Source of the DNA: Ktedonosporobacter rubrisoli
GTDB lineage: Bacteria; Chloroflexota; Ktedonobacteria; Ktedonobacterales; Ktedonobacteraceae
DNA: 64,000 bases
Direction: 5' to 3'
Assembly (NCBI RefSeq): GCF_004208415.1
Contig: NZ_CP035758.1
Coordinates: 3,720,001-3,784,000 of the forward strand
Part shown: one piece after another, positions 55,952 to 64,000 of the stretch
Position numbering within the stretch: position 1 is the stretch's first letter
How the letters are laid out: every line of letters starts with the position of its first letter
Program-made: the position numbers and the translations under genes
The notes under the pieces: model-generated
What the model was told of the DNA's origin: nothing
What the model saw: the letters and a program-made list of their open reading frames with translations, nothing else
Databases searched by the model: none

Positions 55952-56078
55952 ACAATTAAGCCTCTTTTTCCAAAAAGTGTCTGTCTCACACGTGATCTCA
56001 AGTTCTAACGTATCACTATTCTACCTTGTCGTGGAGGTTTTCTAAAGGAGGGGAATGACAGAAGAACAGATCTTGCCG

Positions 56079-56280
56079 TTACAGAAGCCAACGAACGGCC
56101 TGATAATGCTGCGAAAACTGCTGCTGTGAAAGGTTCGGAAAAAGCCGATCATAAGGGGGGCTGCCAATTTTGTTCAGGACATCCTGGCACAAACGATCCA
56201 GTCCCGTCACATCGACATATCCTTGACGAATCAACAGTTGCACATCAAGAACATCCTGTCGATTCGCTCGCTGCGTTTTG
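56079..56280 (-). pseudogene. C-terminal remnant of an unassigned gene
   Basis: On the reverse strand one frame gives RANRQDVLDVQLLIRQGYVD then GLDRLCQDVLNKIG. A second frame continues PYDRLFPNLSQQQFSQHYQA and VRWLL to a stop at 56079. The helical pattern is protein-like and split by a frameshift. It may come from a nucleotidyltransferase-like protein, but I am not sure of the family. The rest of 55952-56532 holds nothing else that I can support. Confidence 0.35.
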
Positions 56281-56532
56281 GATAATGCGAAACGTCATGC
56301 GCTCTTCGAGCGCACCACTCCCGATGAAAAAGGGTATACTGTCAGGTGGCCAACCTCGAAGAAGAGAAGACGACCAACAGTATACCGCCTTTGAGCGTGC
56401 TTTTGAAACTGTACCCAGGTGTCTGGACGAACCACTCCCTCTCGCCTCATTCCATCTCTCATGGATGTGAGAGCACGAAGAAGATACTGAACCCATCAGA
56501 CACCCACCTTCGGGTTGCCGCAGAAAGGAGAG

Positions 56533-57773
56533 ATGCAAATGCAAGTCATGTACGAGCGCTGTGCAGGCATTGATGTGCATCAGCGTTTTCTCGTGGTTTG
56601 TCTCAGCAGTGTGGAGGCAGGCGAGCTCCGCAAAGAGATCCGTAGTTTCCGGGATGAGACGTCCGATCTGCTGGCCTTGCGAGAATGGCTGGTACAGGTG
56701 AAGGGTACTCACGTTGGCATGGAAAGCACAGGAGTCTATTGGATGCAGGTGTATCGGCGACAGGATCGGCTTCTTTGAGCTAGTGGTGACTAACGCGCAG
56801 CACATGAAAGCTGTTCCAGGCAGGAAAACCGATGTACAGGATGCCGAATGGATCGCGGATGTATTGCAACACGGCCTCTTAACTGCCAGCTTCGTTCCTA
56901 GCCAGCACCAGCAGGAGCTGCGTGATCTCACCCGGTTGCGAGTCAGTTTGGTTCAAGAACGTGGACGCCTGATCAATCGAGTCCGACATCCGTCCTTGAA
57001 GAGGCAGGCATGAAGCTAGCAGTGGTACTCAGCGACATTCTGGGGAAATCAGGACGAAGCATTCTCGAAGCTCTCGGCGCTGGAGAAAGCGATCCAGCCC
57101 AATTGGCAAGCAAGGGAGCACTCAATGTCCGCGCGAGCCCAGAACAGTTGATCGCTGCTTTGACAGCAGATTGGCGAGAGCATCACCGCTTTCTGTTACG
57201 AGAACTCCTCAGTCTGATTGACGCCCAAGATCGGTCGATGAGCCATCTGGAACAGGAGATTGAACGACGTTTAGCTCCTTTCGAGGAGCAAATCGAGCGA
57301 TGTGAAAAGACTCACGGGAGTGAGTCGAGAAGGAATCCATGTGCTGATGGCTGAGGTGGGAACCAACCTTGAGCGCTTTCCAGATGCCGAACACCTCAGT
57401 TCTTGGGCAGGAGTTTGTCCTGGAAAGACAGGAAAGCGCAGGCAAACGACTCAGCGGAAAAGCTAAGCATGGAAACCGCTATGTGAGAGCCACGTTGGTC
57501 CAAGCAGCTCATGGGGCGCGTCGATCAAAAACCTATCTAGGGGAACGCTATCGTCGCCTAAAAAAACGACGGGGGAGTAAACGGGCGGCTTTAGCAGTGG
57601 GGCACAATATTCTCGTGATTTACTCTCAGATGATGAAAACGGGTGAGCCGTACCGCGAGAAAGGAGAAGCATTTTTCCACCAAACAAATCTTGACCAAGT
57701 CGAGCATCGGCTGATTCACCGTCTGGAGCAGTTGGGCTATCAGGTGAGCAGACAACCGCAGCCAGCAGCCTGA
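56533..57773 (+). pseudogene. IS110 family transposase, broken
   Basis: Four overlapping frames together give an IS110-type transposase of about 400 residues. The DEDD N-terminal part is seen in YERCAGIDVHQRFLVVCLSS, HVGMESTGVYW and PGRKTDVQDAEWIADVLQHG. A helical middle follows (SPEQLIAALTADWREHHRFL), and the C-terminal Tnp_20 part is GKAKHGNRYVRATLVQAAHG with the expected serine region damaged. Frameshifts near 56770, 57010 and 57310-57370 break it. IS110 elements lack inverted repeats, so ends were not set. Confidence 0.85.
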
Positions 57774-57867
57774 CGATGACAACCAGGTACAGCAAGTTGA
57801 GTGAAAATCACTTCCACAGAGTAGTGTTAGGGGGCGTTTTTTTACGTGTTCTACCCCTTTTTCAGAA

Positions 57868-59633
57868 GACACTGTTGGGAAACTTCCTCCATTGCATGTG
57901 TTAGGATAAGAACAAAAGGAGTTCAAGCAGACGCTTGTCAGAAGGAGCAGGAAGATGACCTTCCACTCCCAAAACGAGTTTTCCATCCCCGAAGAAACAG
58001 CCCGTGTCGCTTGTGCAGCCTATCCTAAAGGTAACCTCTACATGCAGATGCACATCGCGTTAGGGACCATTTACCAAGATGAAGCTTTTGCTCATTTCTT
58101 TCCGCAGAACGGGCGTCCTGCTGAAGCGCCATGGCGGCTCGCGTTCATCACAGTGGTGCAGTTCCTAGAAGGACTCCCGGATCGACAAGCCGCTGATGCA
58201 GTGCGAGGGCGAATTGATCTGAAGTATGCTTTGGGCTGAGAATTGAGCGATCCCGGCTTTGACTTTCCCATTTTGTCGGACTTTCGCAAGCGCCTGATAG
58301 ATCAGGGAGCAGAGCAGCTCTTGCTGGATGCCATGCTGGTCTTATTTAAAGAGCGGGGTTGGCGGAAGCGAACGTCAGCGTCAACGAACCGACTCCACCC
58401 ATGTGCTGGCGAGAGTGCGAGCGATTCATCGACTCATGTGCGTCGGTGAGGCGATGCGCTTTGCGCTCAATAGTCTGGCTATCATTGCTGGAGACTGGTT
58501 ATTGGCCCATAGCGACCCCCAATGGGTTGACCGTTACGGGCACCGTATCGAGGAGCCCCGCCTCCCACGCAACCAGCAGGATCGTCAGGCGATAGCTGAA
58601 CAGATCGGTCCAGATGGTTCACAGTTGTTGGCTGATCTCTATGCGCGAGAGGCCCCTGCCTTTTTTACGTGAGATCCCAGCAGTTCAAACCCTGCGCCGC
58701 GTCTGGATCCAAAATGATGTCTGGGTTGAGGGCCAGCTCAGCTTTCGCAGCAATGAGAATCTTCCTCCAGGTAAGCAGTTCATCAACTCCCCTTATGATC
58801 AAGAAGCCCGCTATGGTAAAAAGCGTGAAACGCGATGGACTGGTGACATCCGTGCATCTCACCGAAACCTGCGAAGATGATGCTCCTCATCTCATTGCGC
58901 ATGTGACTACCAGCGCTGCTGCCACCACTGATGAGGCCATGACTGAAACGATCCATGCCGAGCTTGAGCAGAAGAAGCTCACTCCACGTCAACATTTGCT
59001 CGACTCAGGCTATATTACCGCACCCATTCTGGTCAGTAGTCACCAGCAGTACGGGATTGAAGTGATCGGTCCTGCTCGCGGGGATGTCAAGTGGCAAGCC
59101 AATACCGAGGGAGGTATCGATGCTAGCCAGTTCCATATCGATTGGGAACAAAAGCTTGCCATCTGCCCCGCAGGGCAACGCAGTATCAATTGGACTCCTG
59201 CCATCGACGACCGGAAAAATGAGGTGATCAAGATCAAGTTCTCCACCACCGATTGCAGCCACTGTCCGCGCCAGGTCGGCTGTATCCGATCGGAAAAGAA
59301 GTCGAAGCGGCGCACCATCACTGTCCGACCCCAGGCCCAACATGAAGCGTTGCAAGCCGCCCGTCGTCGGCAAAAGACGTCAGCCTTTGCTCGCCAGTAT
59401 GTTCTGCGAGAAGGCGTCGAAGCGACGATGTCTCAAGGGGTGCGAGCCTTTGGCATGCGTCGTTCACGGTATATTGGCCTAGCCAAAACGCATTTACAAC
59501 ATCTTGGCATTGCCGCTGCAATCAATCTAGTACGTGTGGGAGCATGGCTCGGTGGGGAGGATCTCACTCCCACGCGCTTCTCGGCTTTCCAAAGGCTTTG
59601 CTTTGAAGCCTAAGGGAGTTTCCCAACAGTGTC
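57868..59633. mobile_element. IS1182-type element with 17-bp terminal repeats
   Basis: GACACTGTTGGGAAACT at 57868-57884 is the exact inverse of 59617-59633. The 1766 bases between hold one transposase gene in broken form. No target duplication is visible in the flanks. It lies directly after the IS110 remnant. Confidence 0.8.
57955..59613 (+). pseudogene. IS1182 family transposase, broken
   Basis: The gene starts MTFHSQNEFSIPEETARVAC and continues through DEAFAHFFPQNGRPAEAPWR and LPDRQAADAVRGRIDLKYAL, the normal IS1182 opening. An in-frame TGA (58237-58239) and frameshifts near 58360, 58660 and 58830 interrupt it. The catalytic half then runs cleanly from HLTETCEDDAPHLIAHVTTS through SGYITAPILVSS and a zinc-like CSHCPRQVGC to the end. 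It is enclosed by 17-bp inverted repeats. It cannot make an active enzyme. Confidence 0.85.
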
Positions 59634-59781
59634 GGATTTGGTGATGCCGCTCCCATTTCACTGAAGATCGACACTGCTGTTTCTCTCACACAGAACGCCT
59701 CCACCCCTCCCGCCACCTTGCATCGCTCTCCTTTCCCCTATCCTCTCTTTGCTTTCCTCTCAGCCAGTCTGCCATATCAGC

Positions 59782-60600
59782 CTACTTCGCTTCCGCTGGG
59801 AGTTGCGGCACGTGGATCTCATGCTCAGGAGTCACATCGACAATCCAATGTTTCGGAGCTTGATCTAGCCCTCCTAACGGCACCTCGGTCAAATCGATGA
59901 TTGCTTTCATTCCCTCTGCTGCTGTAAACACTCCTTTAAGGGTAAGATACACGGTATTCCCTTCGACACGAGCGTTGGGCAAGGGCCTCCGTTCAAAGAT
60001 GGTCGTGATCGGATAACGTACCGCATGAAGCATGCTTTGTAATGGTCCCATCCAGATGGACACATCTGTAATCATATGCCCAGTGAACGCCCCAGTCATC
60101 TCAAACGGAACGCGCGGGATCGTTTTCTCGATCTTGAGGACGGCGGTCAACTTGGAGTGAGGAGGCACCAGCACATCTTGAATGAACTTCCAGCCGCGCT
60201 CCTTTGTCTCCGTTACCGTCTCAGTCGAGGTAAACGAATAATCCGTCGAAATGCTAGTGTCAATACCTCCAACAAAGGGCACCTTGAAGCTTGCGGAGAC
60301 TGACATTCCTAGAGAAATGGCCTCTTCTGTTGCCCAAGTGTAGCTATTCATAACCGTCTCGTTGCGCTCAATATGCGCAGTTTGAGGATTAGGGGTCCTG
60401 TTATTCTCCTCGATCTCATCAATCGTATCGAACGTTGTACCTGGAGTCCACTGCTGAGCGTAGCTAATGTCACCAGCAAAGCGAAGTTCACCATACTGAA
60501 GTTCATGTACTTGAGCATGAGTGATAAGAGGGGACGATTCCCGTACCAGTGTGGCAATGCTCTCCCCAATGTGCTTATCAACGTCCACCGATGTTGTCAC
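59782..60600 (-). CDS. Aerolysin-fold (ETX/MTX2-like) pore-forming protein
   Basis: This 272-residue protein has GTG at 60600 after AAAAGGAGACGG; the frame is open 27 codons further upstream. The central part has the alternating Ser/Thr-rich strands of beta-pore toxins: SLGMSVSASFKVPFVGGIDT, SISTDYSFTSTETVTETKER, then WKFIQDVLVPPHSKLTAVLK. This order (amphipathic hairpin, then the VPP-type turn) is typical of the epsilon-toxin/Mtx2 family. No signal peptide is seen, so release would need lysis or another route. It may act against other organisms; no immunity or processing gene is adjacent. Confidence 0.75.
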   Translation of the reverse strand: MTTSVDVDKHIGESIATLVRESSPLITHAQVHELQYGELRFAGDISYAQQWTPGTTFDTIDEIEENNRTPNPQTAHIERNETVMNSYTWATEEAISLGMSVSASFKVPFVGGIDTSISTDYSFTSTETVTETKERGWKFIQDVLVPPHSKLTAVLKIEKTIPRVPFEMTGAFTGHMITDVSIWMGPLQSMLHAVRYPITTIFERRPLPNARVEGNTVYLTLKGVFTAAEGMKAIIDLTEVPLGGLDQAPKHWIVDVTPEHEIHVPQLPAEAK

Positions 60601-60746
60601 TGCCGTCTCCTTTTCTCTTTTTGCGCATCCTCTCTGAAACATCTCTTCTTTTAGTATAGGTGGGAAGAGATTGCTGCGCAAGAGGTAAGACTAAGATCCT
60701 GGCGAAAATGGTAACTGTTCAGAAGGTGGTAAATTAACTGAGGAGT

Positions 60747-60900
60747 GGCTCTGTCTCGTTTTTGGTGATGACGCATAGCTTGAAACCCGATGAAAAGCGC
60801 GGAGACCGCAACAGGAAGGGATGAATGAGAACAAGAGCTTCCGTGCCAGGTAAGGACTGGGTTGAGGGCATCTCCGCATCACCAAATATGAGACAGAGCC
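60747..60900. mobile_element. MITE-like element with 24-bp imperfect terminal repeats
   Basis: The ends 60747-60770 and 60877-60900 are inverted copies with 22 of 24 bases matching (outer GGCTCTGTCTC, inner TTTGGTGATG). The total is only 154 bp with no gene inside that could move it. No target duplication was seen. The size and ends suggest a non-autonomous element left by internal deletion of an IS. Confidence 0.5.
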
Positions 60901-61104
60901 CCTTGAGAAGGCATTTACTCATTCTTGTTCATTTACAACTTCGATGCTAAGTATTCCAGATAGGAAGCGGTTTCGCAAGTATCCAATGGCTGTGCTGATC
61001 ACGCTTCACGCCGATTGATCACACGAAACCTCAAAACTTGACCAATCTTCGTGTCATTTACCATCTGCTCAACCACACGCAAACAGCAGAAAGGAGGGGC
61101 ATGC

Positions 61105-61263
61105 TCAGGTCTCGTCCTTTCTGCAAGGGATGCTCGGATCTTCTTGCGGTGGAGAGAAGCGCCAGTAGCGCTGCAGGAGTCGTGTAATACGCAAGTATTC
61201 AGTGTTCAGGCTGCGGTCCAGTTCGTCGAGACACGCTTGGACTCTCCGACGCTGTGCAGCCAT
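61105..61263 (-). CDS. Small ORF left of the CRISPR array
   Basis: This 52-codon frame reads MAAQRRRVQACLDELDRSLN then TEYLRITRLLQRYWRFSPPQ. The composition is protein-like with an amphipathic helix pattern, but there is no known family or strong ribosome site. It may be the end of a decayed gene. It is read away from the array that starts at 61286. The remaining stretch 60901-61104 holds nothing I can support. Confidence 0.3.
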   Translation of the reverse strand: MAAQRRRVQACLDELDRSLNTEYLRITRLLQRYWRFSPPQEDPSIPCRKDET

Positions 61264-61285
61264 ACGAGCGGTTCCGAGCTCGACA

Positions 61286-61615
61286 GTTAGAATCCCAGGC
61301 GGGCTCAGTCTCCCTTTCCGACCTGTCCTGGTGGGTGTGCCTGATGGTATAGGTTGCGGTTAGAATCCCAGGCGGGCTCATACTCCCTTTCCGACTACGC
61401 CCCAACTATGTCTGAACCTCTTTGTTCAGGCAGTTAGAATCCCAGGCGGGCTCAGTCTCCCTTTCCGACGGAAGCAATATACAGTACACCGGCAAACTGA
61501 GGATGGTTAGAATCCCAGGCGGGCTCATACTCCCTTTCCGACGTTGTAACTGTGCTCTGAAGATGCTGGTACTGGTTGGTTAGAATCCCAGGCGGGCTCA
61601 TACTCCCTTTCCGAC
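61286..61615. CRISPR. Five-repeat CRISPR array without cas genes
   Basis: Five 37-bp repeats lie at 61286, 61359, 61433, 61506 and 61579, with unrelated spacers of 36, 37, 36 and 36 bases. The repeat begins GTTAGAATCCCAGGCGGGCT and ends CTCCCTTTCCGAC. Repeats 1 and 3 carry GT at positions 23-24, whereas repeats 2, 4 and 5 carry TA. Read on the reverse strand the repeat ends ATTCTAAC, like the common 3' end of type I/III repeats, so transcription may run leftward. No cas gene is in the window. The last repeat directly abuts an integrase gene. Confidence 0.9.
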
Positions 61616-62806
61616 TACGCAAGCGTGATGGCAAATGGATCGCTGCCATCACACTTGCCGATGGCAGCCGCAAAACAAACTGTTTTGCCACCCAGCGAGA
61701 AGCCTTGGCTGCCAAAAATGCTGCCGTGGTCGCCCGCGATCAAGGCAAGCTTCTCGTCACTGACCCCAGCGTGCGAGACTATCTGAGCACCTGGGTGGAG
61801 GAGACCATTCGTCCCACTCGGGGTATTCGTACGTACCTGGCCTATGAACAAGATATCCGGCTGCATATTCTGCCCATGCTTGGACACCTGCACTTAGCAC
61901 AACTCACGGTGCGGCACCTCCAGCAGCTCTATCAGCACCGACGAGCTGCCGGCGCCGCAGCCTCCTCGATTGCCCGGTTGCACGAAGTGCTGCATCATGC
62001 GCTTCGTGATGCCGTGCGTTGGGAGCTCGTTGTCAGCAATGTCGCTGACCAGCTTGATCCTCCCCACAGGCGCCAAGAAGAACGCCTGGTGCTCACGCCT
62101 GAGCAACTGAGCCAGCTCTTGTCAGTCGTCAATGGCAATCGGCTCGAAGCGCTCTATGTCCTGGTCTGCACCACAGGGATGCGTGAAGGGGAGCTCTTAG
62201 GCCTGCGTTGGAGCGATGTGGATCTTGCTGCCCGCAGTCTGCTGGTTCAACGCACGCTGGGCTCTATCCCGAAGCAAGGCTTTGTCAGTATGCCTCCCAA
62301 GACGGCAAGCAGCCGACGACGCCTTGCCCTCACCGAACTGGCGATACGAGCCCTCGTGCTGCATCGAGAGCGACAAGAAGAGGAACAGCGACGGGCCGGG
62401 CCACGCTGGCAGGAGCAAAATCTGGTCTTTTGTACCCGCAAAGGAACACCCCTCAGCGCTAGCTACCTGCTCTACCAGCATTTTCGCCAGCTGTTGGTCA
62501 CAGCACGGTTGCCAGAGGTGACCTTCCATGATCTGCGTCACTCGGTGGCCACGATGCTCTTGGCGTGAGGCATCCACCCCAAAGTGGTGCAGGAACTCTT
62601 AGGCCACAGCGATATCTCCATGACCTTGCGGCTCTATGCCCGCCCATGTCTTACCTGGCATGCAACAAGAGGCTGTGGAGCACGTAGCCGCCTGCCTGAG
62701 CAATCCATCTCGACTGGTTGCTGTCAAGCCCCTGCCCTTGGAACAAGAGGAGTTGCTCAAGCCCGCTGAGAAGCTGGATAAGGGGACATGTTCACCTTTT
62801 CGTTGA
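61616..62806 (+). pseudogene. Phage-type tyrosine integrase, broken
   Basis: Coding begins directly after the last CRISPR repeat, with the arm-binding domain already under way (KRDGKWIAAITLADGSRKTN), so the first ten or so codons are lost. The core-binding part (VRDYLSTWVEETIRPTRGIR) and catalytic domain follow, with the first Arg in TTGMREGELLGLRW and HDLRHSVATMLLA. A TGA at 62566-62568 interrupts it; the same frame continues GIHPKVVQELLGHSDISMTL. A frameshift near 62640 places the tyrosine region and tail (HVLPGMQQEAVEHVAACLSN) in another frame to 62806. About 400 residues when intact. Confidence 0.8.
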
Positions 62807-63214
62807 TGTCTGGTAGAATAAGCAATCCATATTAATATAAAATAATAAATGGCGAAGTCTTACCTCACTATCTAAATTATAGATATGTTGAAGCATTTAG
62901 CGCAGGCAGAATATCAGCCAAACCCACTCAGCAACCTGGAATATCAAAAACACCAACCCATTTGACCAGGCAGCTTACATGCGACAAAACCATGACAATT
63001 TGGCAGGCTGTGCACAACGTACTCTCCCTTTCCTGAGTTTTGTCGGCGCTCGTTCGTTTATATCATAGAGAGGATTTGTTACACGAGTTTCTACTGCCCT
63101 GCAGTTAGCCTCAGAAGACAGGTATGACTTACTCTATGCTCCTGGGCAATGAAATGCCCAGGTCGAAAATTTGTCACTGCCTGTATACCATAGGTATCCA
63201 TAAGGAGGCCGTCG
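62807..63214. other. Intergenic region before the kinase gene
   Basis: An AT-rich segment at 62820-62890 marks the return to chromosome-like composition. CCTGGGCA at 63141 pairs exactly with TGCCCAGG at 63155 around six bases, a hairpin without a T run that could end an upstream transcript. No gene was seen. Confidence 0.4.
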
Positions 63215-64000
63215 ATGGGGGATCGTACCGGTCAACAGCTCAATAATTATCGCCTTCTACATCTTCTGGGCACAAGCAATTCTGCTGAAGTTTACCTGGC
63301 AGAACATATCTCTATGGGCACCCAGGCCGCACTCAAGATATTGCGCCGGCCATTGAGTGAACAAAAGCAACAGGACCTTAGACAAGAGGTATGGGCGCTC
63401 AGTCAGCTCAAACACCCCCATATTTTGCGCATGATTGGCGCTGGTTCCAGTGAAGATGAGCATATCCCCTTCCTGGTGATGGAATATGCGCCTGGAGGAA
63501 GCTTGCGAGAGCACTATCCTCCCGATAAGATTATGCCTTTAGCCTCGCTTATTCCCTACACGCGACAAATCGCAGAGGCGCTTCAATATGCTCACAGCGA
63601 GGGCTTTATACATCGCAATGTCCGTCCCCAGAACATATTATTCGCGGAAAACGGAACCCTCCAAGTGAGCGACTTTGCCATCACGGCAACCTCACAAATG
63701 CTCCCTTTACAACATGAGGCATATTATATGGCTCCAGAGCATATCCAGGGGCACGCCTATCCAGAAAGCGATCAATATGCTCTGGCCTGCTGCGTCTATC
63801 AATGGCTAACAGGCCATTTACCCTTCACGGGAACTCATATCGCGGAAATCATCTCCCATCAGCTCTATGATTCCCCACGCCCACCACGGATCTACGTTCC
63901 AGATATCTCACCGGCCATTGAAGAGGCCGTCCTGACAGCCATGTCCAAAGATGAGGGAGAGCGCTTTGGAAGCGTCCTCGCCTTCGCTCTGGCTCTGGAA
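63215..64000 (+). CDS. Serine/threonine kinase-like protein, probable pseudokinase (partial)
   Basis: ATG at 63215 follows AAGGAGG by six bases; 262 codons are visible and the gene runs off the right edge. The fold is that of bacterial Hanks-type kinases: Lys41 in AALKIL, Glu58 in the C helix, MEYAPGGSL, and APE at 173-175. Three catalytic motifs are changed: the glycine loop is LLGTSNSAEV, HRD is HRN (133-135, so the catalytic Asp is Asn), and DFG is DFA (153-155). It most likely binds partners or nucleotide without phosphotransfer. The missing C-terminus may hold a membrane or sensor domain. Confidence 0.88.
   Translation, partial: MGDRTGQQLNNYRLLHLLGTSNSAEVYLAEHISMGTQAALKILRRPLSEQKQQDLRQEVWALSQLKHPHILRMIGAGSSEDEHIPFLVMEYAPGGSLREHYPPDKIMPLASLIPYTRQIAEALQYAHSEGFIHRNVRPQNILFAENGTLQVSDFAITATSQMLPLQHEAYYMAPEHIQGHAYPESDQYALACCVYQWLTGHLPFTGTHIAEIISHQLYDSPRPPRIYVPDISPAIEEAVLTAMSKDEGERFGSVLAFALALE

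Noticed and set aside
56245..56931. 228-codon minus-strand frame overlapping the IS110 remnant
   Set aside because: It is antisense to clear IS110 transposase coding sequence and shows no motif of its own.
60691..60922. Short minus-strand frames inside the 154-bp inverted-repeat element
   Set aside because: The element is too short to encode a transposase and the frames are explained by its inverted ends.
61199..61715. Minus-strand frames running through the CRISPR repeats, with a repeated SRKGSMSPPGILT-type segment
   Set aside because: The repetition comes from the CRISPR repeats themselves; spacers differ and the frames have no start signals.

Overview
The window looks like chromosomal DNA from a large-genome soil bacterium of the Ktedonobacteria (Chloroflexota) type. 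This is an inference from gene content: giant STAND/TPR regulators, several WYL and LLM-flavin proteins, many secreted glycoside hydrolases, mixed ISL3/IS110/IS1182 elements, and a GC content near 50%. No rRNA or tRNA gene was recognised.

Region 1 (about 1-41 kb) is ordinary metabolic chromosome with short intergenic gaps. It opens with a sugar-uptake locus: a cut Gfo/Idh/MocA oxidoreductase, two ABC permeases, a solute-binding lipoprotein and a LacI regulator, with CpG-centred palindromes as candidate operators. Next come a phosphodiester-glycosidase lipoprotein, a CorC/HlyC membrane protein, a FAD monooxygenase-TetR pair behind a perfect 18-bp inverted repeat, an RraA-like protein, a DUF4832 lipoprotein, an LLM oxidoreductase, a 1022-residue STAND-LuxR regulator, an alcohol dehydrogenase-like protein, peptidase E, a peroxiredoxin, a methyltransferase and a transglutaminase-like protein. 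From 24.9 to 28.3 kb there are gene remnants (LuxR tail, PNPOx, SnoaL-like) around a second LLM protein and a WYL regulator. Then follow a VOC protein behind a 30-bp palindrome, an Ada-AlkA fusion and Ogt (alkylation repair), a GH-A-like secreted protein, an MFS transporter, a 2-hydroxyacid dehydrogenase, an Lrp regulator, a two-domain SnoaL protein and a GH13 glucosidase.

Region 2 (about 41-63 kb) is an accessory island. It looks more GC-rich and is full of broken genes: a DUF1963 pseudogene, a complete ISL3-type element with perfect 30-bp ends, a decayed Tn3-type module (tyrosine recombinase, small ORF, transposase stub) with a recombination-site-like repeat set, an IS110 remnant, an IS1182-type element with a broken transposase, a MITE-like 154-bp inverted-repeat element, and a five-repeat CRISPR array without cas genes that abuts a broken integrase.

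The most interesting content is inside that island, at 47.2-55.6 kb. It is a probable RiPP cluster: an 86-residue precursor with a YDPxxQ leader motif and five cysteines, a MvdD-like ATP-grasp ligase, an SDH/ClpP-fold protease, a MauE-like membrane protein, a CxxC thioredoxin-like protein and an ABC exporter that is broken by several lesions. A divergent XRE-NB-ARC-TPR regulator with a primase-type C-terminal domain probably controls it. The suggested route is ATP-grasp crosslinking, protease trimming, disulfide formation and export. An aerolysin-fold (ETX/MTX2) toxin-like gene and, at the right edge, a Ser/Thr pseudokinase complete the window.
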